The position numbers and the translations under genes are program-made. A stretch of DNA of 64,000 nucleotides from Elymus sibiricus (taxonomy: Eukaryota > Streptophyta > Magnoliopsida > Poales > Poaceae): assembly GCA_039707655.1 (NCBI GenBank), contig CM077671.1, positions 245,767,095 to 245,831,094 on the forward strand, written 5' to 3'. Under the pieces are notes generated by a model. That model ran no database searches, was not told where the DNA came from, and was given only the letters and a program-made list of their open reading frames with translations. This document shows, piece by piece, positions 58,517-64,000 of this stretch. Numbering within the stretch: position 1 is the stretch's first letter; every line of letters starts with the position of its first letter.

Positions 58517-58519
58517 ACT

Positions 58520-61500
58520 TTTGACGCCCCCGATCTTGACCATACGCTAAACATACACGCGATGCGTACGACCAATAATAGGGACTCACTGATTGATATC
58601 ACAACACAACACTAGACACAAATTAAAGTCATACAGCTTCATATTACAAGCCAGGGGCCTCGAGGGCTCGTATACAAAGCTCGACAAGCACGAGTCAGCG
58701 GAAGCAAATAATATCTGAGTACAGACATAAGTTAGACACGTTTGCCTTAAGAAGGCTAGCACAAACATAAGCAGCGGATCAAAAGAGGCGAGGCCTCCTG
58801 CCTGGGAACCTCCTAACTACTCCTGAGCGTCGGCACTCTCCACGTAGTAGTAGGCTCCAGCGGTGGTGTAGTAGTCGTTTCCGGCGTACTCCATCTCCTG
58901 GGCTCCATCGTCTGAACGCAGAATCGTATCGAAGGGGAAAGAGGTAGCAAAGCAGCGGTGAGTACTCATCCAAAGTACTCGCAAGACTGACATCAGAACT
59001 ATGCTAAGTATGCATTAGTATCAAGGAATGGTGTTATATCTGGGCTGACTGCAGAAAGCAAGAATAGGGGGAAGGCCTAGTCCTATCGAAGACTAGCATC
59101 TTCAACATCTTGTAGCATTAGAAGAGAGTAGACTGGTATCTCATATATAGGTATATTATTGTAGCAATTTTATTAAGTAACCACGCCCAGAGATCCTTCC
59201 TTGACTCCCTGCGAGGAAGCAATCTCGGAGCCACAATTCATTTCAAATTAAATCACAATTATAGTTGTATAAGGTCAAGGCACAACTCCAAGTCGTCCTG
59301 TTACCGTGGACACGGCTATTCGAATAGATTAATCATCCCTGCAGGGGTGCACCGCATCTCCAACACGCCTGATCACCTCCGGCCGGACACACTTTCCTGG
59401 GTCATGCCCGGCCTCGGGATAGCAGCACGTCGTCGCCCCACCTAGGCTCAACGAAGAGGCCAGCCCGCCGGTCTAATTCCTAAGCGCGCAGGTTCGTGGG
59501 CCCACTTGCCCTTGCACTCCTGAATGATGCGAACGCGGCCGGAAGCAGACCTAGCACACTCCAGTCCAAGAGCTGTACCGTCCAGTCCAATCCGGCGCGC
59601 GCCGCTCCATTGCTGACGTCCAAAGAGCTTCGGCTGATACAACGACGCTGAGTGCCCATAACTTTCCCACGTGATGGTTTGGTGCGCAATAAGGCCAACG
59701 ACCAACTCAGATCAAATACCCAACCCATTAGCATTTTAATTAATGCGGGGCAAGCGCGACCCGTAAAGTGCGGTCCCGTCACCCCGTCTCGAGGATGTGT
59801 GGCAAGGGCCTCTCCTGCCCGTCCATGCCTCATCAACATCAAACCGTGGGTACCCCTCAGGGCCGACCCATCACCAACATGTTTCTGTAACCAGGTCATA
59901 GTAACTGTGTGTATAAAACATCAAGACGGAACCTAAGGAATCACCCTCAAAGGGCCCCGCTCGATGAGACCGTCAAGGTGGACTTAGAGGAATCACCCTC
60001 GAGGGTCCCACACTTGAGGGGTTGCACGACAGAGTCATCGCCGGGAGTGGTGAAGGAGGAATCACCCTCGATAACCACGACCGACTAGCTGCACTACAGA
60101 GCTAGCATCATGAGTACTTCACGAGGTGTCACCCTCGGTACTCGATAGTAGCGCTACAGAGTCGTACAACTAAGGGGTGTGTGGTGATGTGAGGGGCCTG
60201 GCTTGTCGGTCGGTTGACCGAGTCTTCGGGTCTTCGAGTCGTCGAGTCGTCGATGAAGAAGCAGGGGCAACTGGGACTAAGGGGTCACTGGGGATTCACT
60301 GATCAACCTATACTAAGCAGTTGATATGATTGCAGGTACAGTAGCAGTTTATCAAAAACAGGCTATGCATCAGAATAGGATCTAACTAATACAGTAGCAA
60401 AATTCTAATGCAAGAATAAGAGGGAAAGAAATGGGCGATATCGGAATGCTCAAGGGGGGGGGGGGTTGCTTGCCTTGCTGCTCTGCGGCAAAGGCCTGAT
60501 CGTCAACGGCGTAGTCGTACCCGACAGCACCGTCAGTCTCGGAGTCTACCGGAGAGAAGAGGGGGGGAAGAAACAATAAATATAAGCAGACAAATGCATC
60601 ACGATGCATGACATGACAATATGCAGAGCTAGGTATGCACTAACGCAGTACTACACGTTGCAGACGGAGCGGGAGAATATCTGACGATATTTCCCGGGTC
60701 TTTGAATTCATCGGACAGACGGTCCGGAGGGGGAAAGTTCCATGTTCATCATGCTAGGAGCATGTGACAGATGAACGGATAGCGTATTCAGATTGGTGGG
60801 ATTTTTCTGTTCAACTTTCATGTATAAAACTTTTTCATCTGAGCTACGGATTATTTTATAGGATTTTTCAAAGATTTAATCAATTTCTAAAATTATTCTA
60901 TTTAATTAAATCAACATTATCCAAAACAGTGCAGGGTGACGTCAGCATGACGTAAAGGTGACATCAGCAGTCAACATCACAGTGGTCAGGTCAAACCTGA
61001 CCAGTGGGTCCCACATGTCATAGACTCAGCTGTATTTCAGATTTTTAATTAAACTAACTAGAGATAAATTAACAAGTGGGGCCCATTGTCAGTGACAGAT
61101 TAGTGTTAATATTAATTATTTTCTTAATCTAATTATCTAATTAACCCACTGACAGATGTGGCCCACATGTCATAGGCACAGGGGGACTGGGACCCACCTG
61201 TCATTGACTGGTCAGTGCCCAGTCAGCAGGTTGACCAGGTCAACTGGTCAACCAGGACCGTGGGGCCCGCGGGTCAGTGACCCTGGTAGTGGCCCCAGGT
61301 GGTCCACGTCAGCTGCGGCCGGCGTCCGTCGCCGGAGGAGCTCCGGCGAGCTCCCGAATCGGCAGGGTGGCTCGAAAATCGCCTACACGGGGTCAAATCA
61401 CGCGCCGTTTGCTGCGTTCGAAAGCTGGAGCAGCCGCCGTTCCATTCCAGCCATCGGGGTGAGCTGGGACGGCCTGTGGCGTCGCCGGCGTCGAGGTTGG

Positions 61501-62721
61501 CGGCAGTGAGCTTCGGGCGCCTATGGCAACTAGCGAACCAGCGCACTTTCGGCCTATCTAACGGTACTACGCGAGCCTACGCAACGCGTGGAGTCGAGCG
61601 GTGGCGTCGGTTGGACCAAATGGTCACCGGAGACTCGCCGGCATTGAGCTCCGGCGGAACCGCGTTTGGGCACGACGGGGAGAAAGGGCTACGGCGGCGG
61701 ATATACTCAGGGAAGAGAGGGGAAAGACGCGGGGGCTCACCGAGAGCCTGCAGGTGAGCAAAGTGGGCGCGTGGGAGGCTCGGTGTCGCCGGAATGGTCG
61801 TCGCAGTGCGGCGGCGATCCGAGGAAGAAGGCGATGCGGTGAAGACGATGCAGGGGCTCCGGGGCTCGGGCTTGTGGACGAGGAGGACGGGGGGGTCGGT
61901 GCGGAGCTCGTGGGCGTGGCGGCGAGGCGAGGAGAGCACGGCGGCCGCGGCTAGCCGGTGGCCATGGCAACGGCGGCGCGGGCTCGAGCGGAGGGAGGAG
62001 CAGAGAGCGAGAGAGGGGGGGCAGGTGAGATCTAGGGCTACAGGGGGGCAGGCAGGGGCACGGGAGCGCGGGGGCGGCCTTATACCCGCCGGTCCATCGC
62101 CGGCGAGCTGGTCCGGCGGGGACAAGCTCGGCCGCGCGCGCGCGCCTCGGTCGCCCCACTGTAGAGGTGGGAGACGACCGAGGGGGCCACTAGGCCGGCC
62201 TGGGCCTGCCACTGTGGCCTAAGGCCCAGGGCAGGGGGAGGGGTTTTTTTATTTTCTTTCTTTTTCTTTTAATTATTTTTGTTTTATTTATTTTTAGCTT
62301 TAATTCTCTACTGCAAAAATAGGTGACTTGCTCCAAATAATACCTTGCATTATTAAGTGTGGCCATAAACATTTTGGGCATTTTTGGGATCTGTTCCAAT
62401 TATCCATGGAATTAAAAAGTTCTTTTAAATTGCATTTGGGCTCTGTTTTGCATGGTGGGGTCCACACCAGCTTGAGGGTGATGTTGTTTTCCTTAACAAT
62501 AATTGTTTTGTATTATTCCACAAGTGTGCAACATTTTATCCTTGCTGATTGCAATTTTATTTTATCACAATAAAATTCAAGGGCCTTTTGAAGTGGAATT
62601 TGAAATGAAATATGATTTTCAGCTTGATCATATTCTATTTAGCAAAATGAGTAGGCACTGATCATGGTCATCACTGTGCTTAATTACAAGGATCGCTGTA
62701 GCCAAATTCCAGGGTGTCACA
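58520..62721 (-). repeat. 5' LTR of element E
   Basis: 4202 bp, the partner of 48402-52621 and highly similar by eye. Minus-strand TATA GGGTATAAGG at 62078-62087 with a C-rich leader downstream. The plus-strand left end reads tttgacgcc where the other LTR reads tgtgacgcc. Open frames in the GC-rich core (for example 61577-62212 on the minus strand) are probably compositional. Confidence 0.92.
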
Positions 62722-63405
62722 ACAAGATGGGGTCTATTCCTACATGAATAGATCTTGTCTACATCATGTCATCGTTCTTATTGCATTACTCCGTTTTTCC
62801 ATGAACTTAATACACTAGATGCATGCTAGATAGTGGTCGATGTGTGGAGTAATAGAGGTAGATGCAGGCAGGAGTCGGTCTACCTATCTTGGACGTGATG
62901 CCTATATAATGATCATCGCCTTGGATATCGTCATGACTATTCAATTTTCTATCAATTGCCCAACAGTAATTTGTTCACCCACCGTGCGCTATACTCATGA
63001 GAGAAGCCACTAGTGAACCCTACGGCCCCCGGGTCTACTTTTCCAACATATTGCTTTCAGATCTATCTTTTTGCATCTTTGTTTTCAGATCTACAAAACC
63101 AAAAACCCAAAAATATATTGCTGCATATTTTATTTGCCTTTTCTATTTTGTGTTCTTGAGAGATCTATCTCTCCTATCTATCACTACCTAATCTATCTTT
63201 TTACCGTAGAGAGATTGACAACCTCTCTTTCACGTCGGGTTGCAAGTATTTATTATTTGTGTGCAGGTGCTGCTTATTGGGTGGTGGTGATCCTCCTACT
63301 GGTTCGATAACCTTGGTTTCATAACTGAGGGAAATACTTACCATCGCTGTGCTGCATCATCCCTTCCTCTTTGGGGAAATACCGACGCAGCCTCAAGCCA
63401 CGTCA
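62722..63405 (+). repeat. 5' LTR of element D, right part
   Basis: It begins with the TSD copy acaag (62722-62726), resumes the LTR cut at 48401 and ends ccacgtca at 63405, matching the end of element A's LTRs. Confidence 0.9.
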
Positions 63406-63415
63406 AAGGAATTTC

Positions 63416-63433
63416 TGGCGCCGTTGCCGGGGA
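63416..63433 (+). promoter_or_regulatory. Primer binding site of element D, tRNA-Asp
   Basis: tggcgccgttgccgggga, perfectly complementary to the 3' end of plant tRNA-Asp (including CCA), 10 bases after the LTR. Confidence 0.9.
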
Positions 63434-63641
63434 GTAAGCGGTCTCTTCTACGTGCCTATCGTAGGCGCCGAGGGGACTCCATCATCATCTACCAGGTTCC
63501 TAATCACAAATCTCATCTCCTTGCAATTACATTATTTGCCATTTGCCTATCGTTTTCCTCTCCCCCACTTCACCAATTTGCCGTTTTATTCGCCCACTTT
63601 TTCGTTTGCCCTTTTTCTCTCCGGATCTCTTGCTTGTTGCT

Positions 63642-64000
63642 ATGACTAGCGTTACTACTCCCCCTTTGTCACCAGACTTTGAAGTTCTATACTTCAAACA
63701 AAAACAAGGGGAAAATCTGAAAGATGCCTGGTATAGGCTAATGGAATCCTATCGTATTTCCAATCTAAAAGGAGACGCAAAAGTTTTGCTTAGAAATTTT
63801 AACATTGGACTGGCTTTGCATCATAGAGAGCTTTTGGATTTTGCCTCAAAAGGGAATTTTATTGAACTTGATGCAAATGCTGCTTATGAAGTTTTGGAAG
63901 GGATTTTGGGGGTTCCTCCACCAAAAAAGGGGCTTGCTTTTTCACAAGAGGGAGTTCAAATTCTCGACAAATTGGGTGACTTACATAAGCACTTGGTCGA
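63642..64000 (+). CDS. Element D gag, open to the window edge
   Basis: ATG at 63642 opens MTSVTTPPLSPDFEVLYFKQ followed by ENLKDAWYRLMESYR and a Gag-core pattern. There are no stops in 119 codons before the window ends. The N-terminus is related to element C's gag (the EVL-FKQ then ENLKDAWYR pattern) and unlike element A's gag, although D and A share LTR and leader. It is the most intact gag of the Athila-like set here. Confidence 0.75.
   Translation, partial: MTSVTTPPLSPDFEVLYFKQKQGENLKDAWYRLMESYRISNLKGDAKVLLRNFNIGLALHHRELLDFASKGNFIELDANAAYEVLEGILGVPPPKKGLAFSQEGVQILDKLGDLHKHLV

Larger units (their letters stand above)
48402..62721 (-). mobile_element. Chromovirus-type Gypsy element E, complete, minus strand
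   Basis: 14.3 kb with LTRs of 4220 bp (48402-52621) and 4202 bp (58520-62721), ends TGTGACGCCCC and GGTGTCACA, an initiator-Met PBS and a PPT. The TSD is aaaag on the left against acaag on the right, where the intact site in A's LTR is acaag. Minus-strand order is: accessory 268-aa ORF, gag, protease, RT, RNase H, integrase, chromodomain-like tail. This layout and the long LTRs suggest the Tekay/Del group; the family name is not known to me. Three stop codons interrupt gag-pol. Confidence 0.93.

Noticed and set aside
61577..62212. 211-codon minus-strand ORF in the LTR of E, and the shorter relative at 51466-51954
   Set aside because: It is Pro/Ser/Arg-rich in a GC-rich tract with few possible stops. 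The two LTR copies differ by frame-changing indels, so there is no sign of coding selection.

Overview
The window looks like a Triticeae grass chromosome (wheat, Aegilops or barley type). The evidence is an Angela/BARE-type Copia element whose LTR tip reads TGTTGGAAATATGCC on the minus strand, several Athila-like Gypsy elements whose LTRs begin TGATACGTCTCC, a chromovirus with 4.2-kb LTRs, a decayed Sirevirus-like element and a Stowaway-like MITE. Nearly everything is nested LTR retrotransposon sequence around one host locus. Family names are recalled by eye; no database was searched. I see no rRNA, tRNA or CRISPR features.

Left block (1-29282). The deepest layer is Athila-like element B (protease remnant, env-like ORF and 3' LTR at 16569-29282; its 5' part is outside the window). 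Element A (1-16568) sits in B's gag/protease region. An 8.86-kb minus-strand Angela/BARE element (528-9386, TSD ctttg) sits in A's 5' LTR. Element C (21484-28396, TSD ctcac) sits in B's 3' LTR. A, B and C carry gag, protease or env-like pieces but no visible reverse transcriptase or integrase.

Middle block (29283-38000). A diverged tandem duplication (about 1.5-kb copies offset by 2.07 kb) contains 200-bp and 37-bp tandem repeats. It is followed by a GC-rich promoter region, a 373-bp foldback MITE, and a multiple-C2-domain and transmembrane protein gene (MCTP/FTIP family). That gene has a 5'-UTR intron and a single-exon CDS. Its reading frame is full length except for one in-frame TAG at a conserved Trp codon, which would remove the membrane-anchoring C-terminus. 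A degenerate Stowaway-like MITE follows.

Right block (38000-64000). A pol-less Sirevirus-like element shows a permuted layout: env-like remnant, then LTR, then gag (38180-45180). It abuts B', a minus-strand relative of B (45181-47502). B' is cut by element D, which has the same LTR type as A and runs off the right end with an open gag. D's 5' LTR is split by a 14.3-kb minus-strand chromovirus E (48402-62721) with gag-pol, a chromodomain-like tail, three in-frame stops and an intact extra 268-aa ORF upstream of gag.

The most interesting non-gene signals are three. A GC-rich hairpin occurs in eight places in the Athila-like elements, with compensatory base changes between families. Extra polypurine-tract copies lie about 2 kb upstream of the real one. 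A non-coding block after the last coding frame is shared by A and C.
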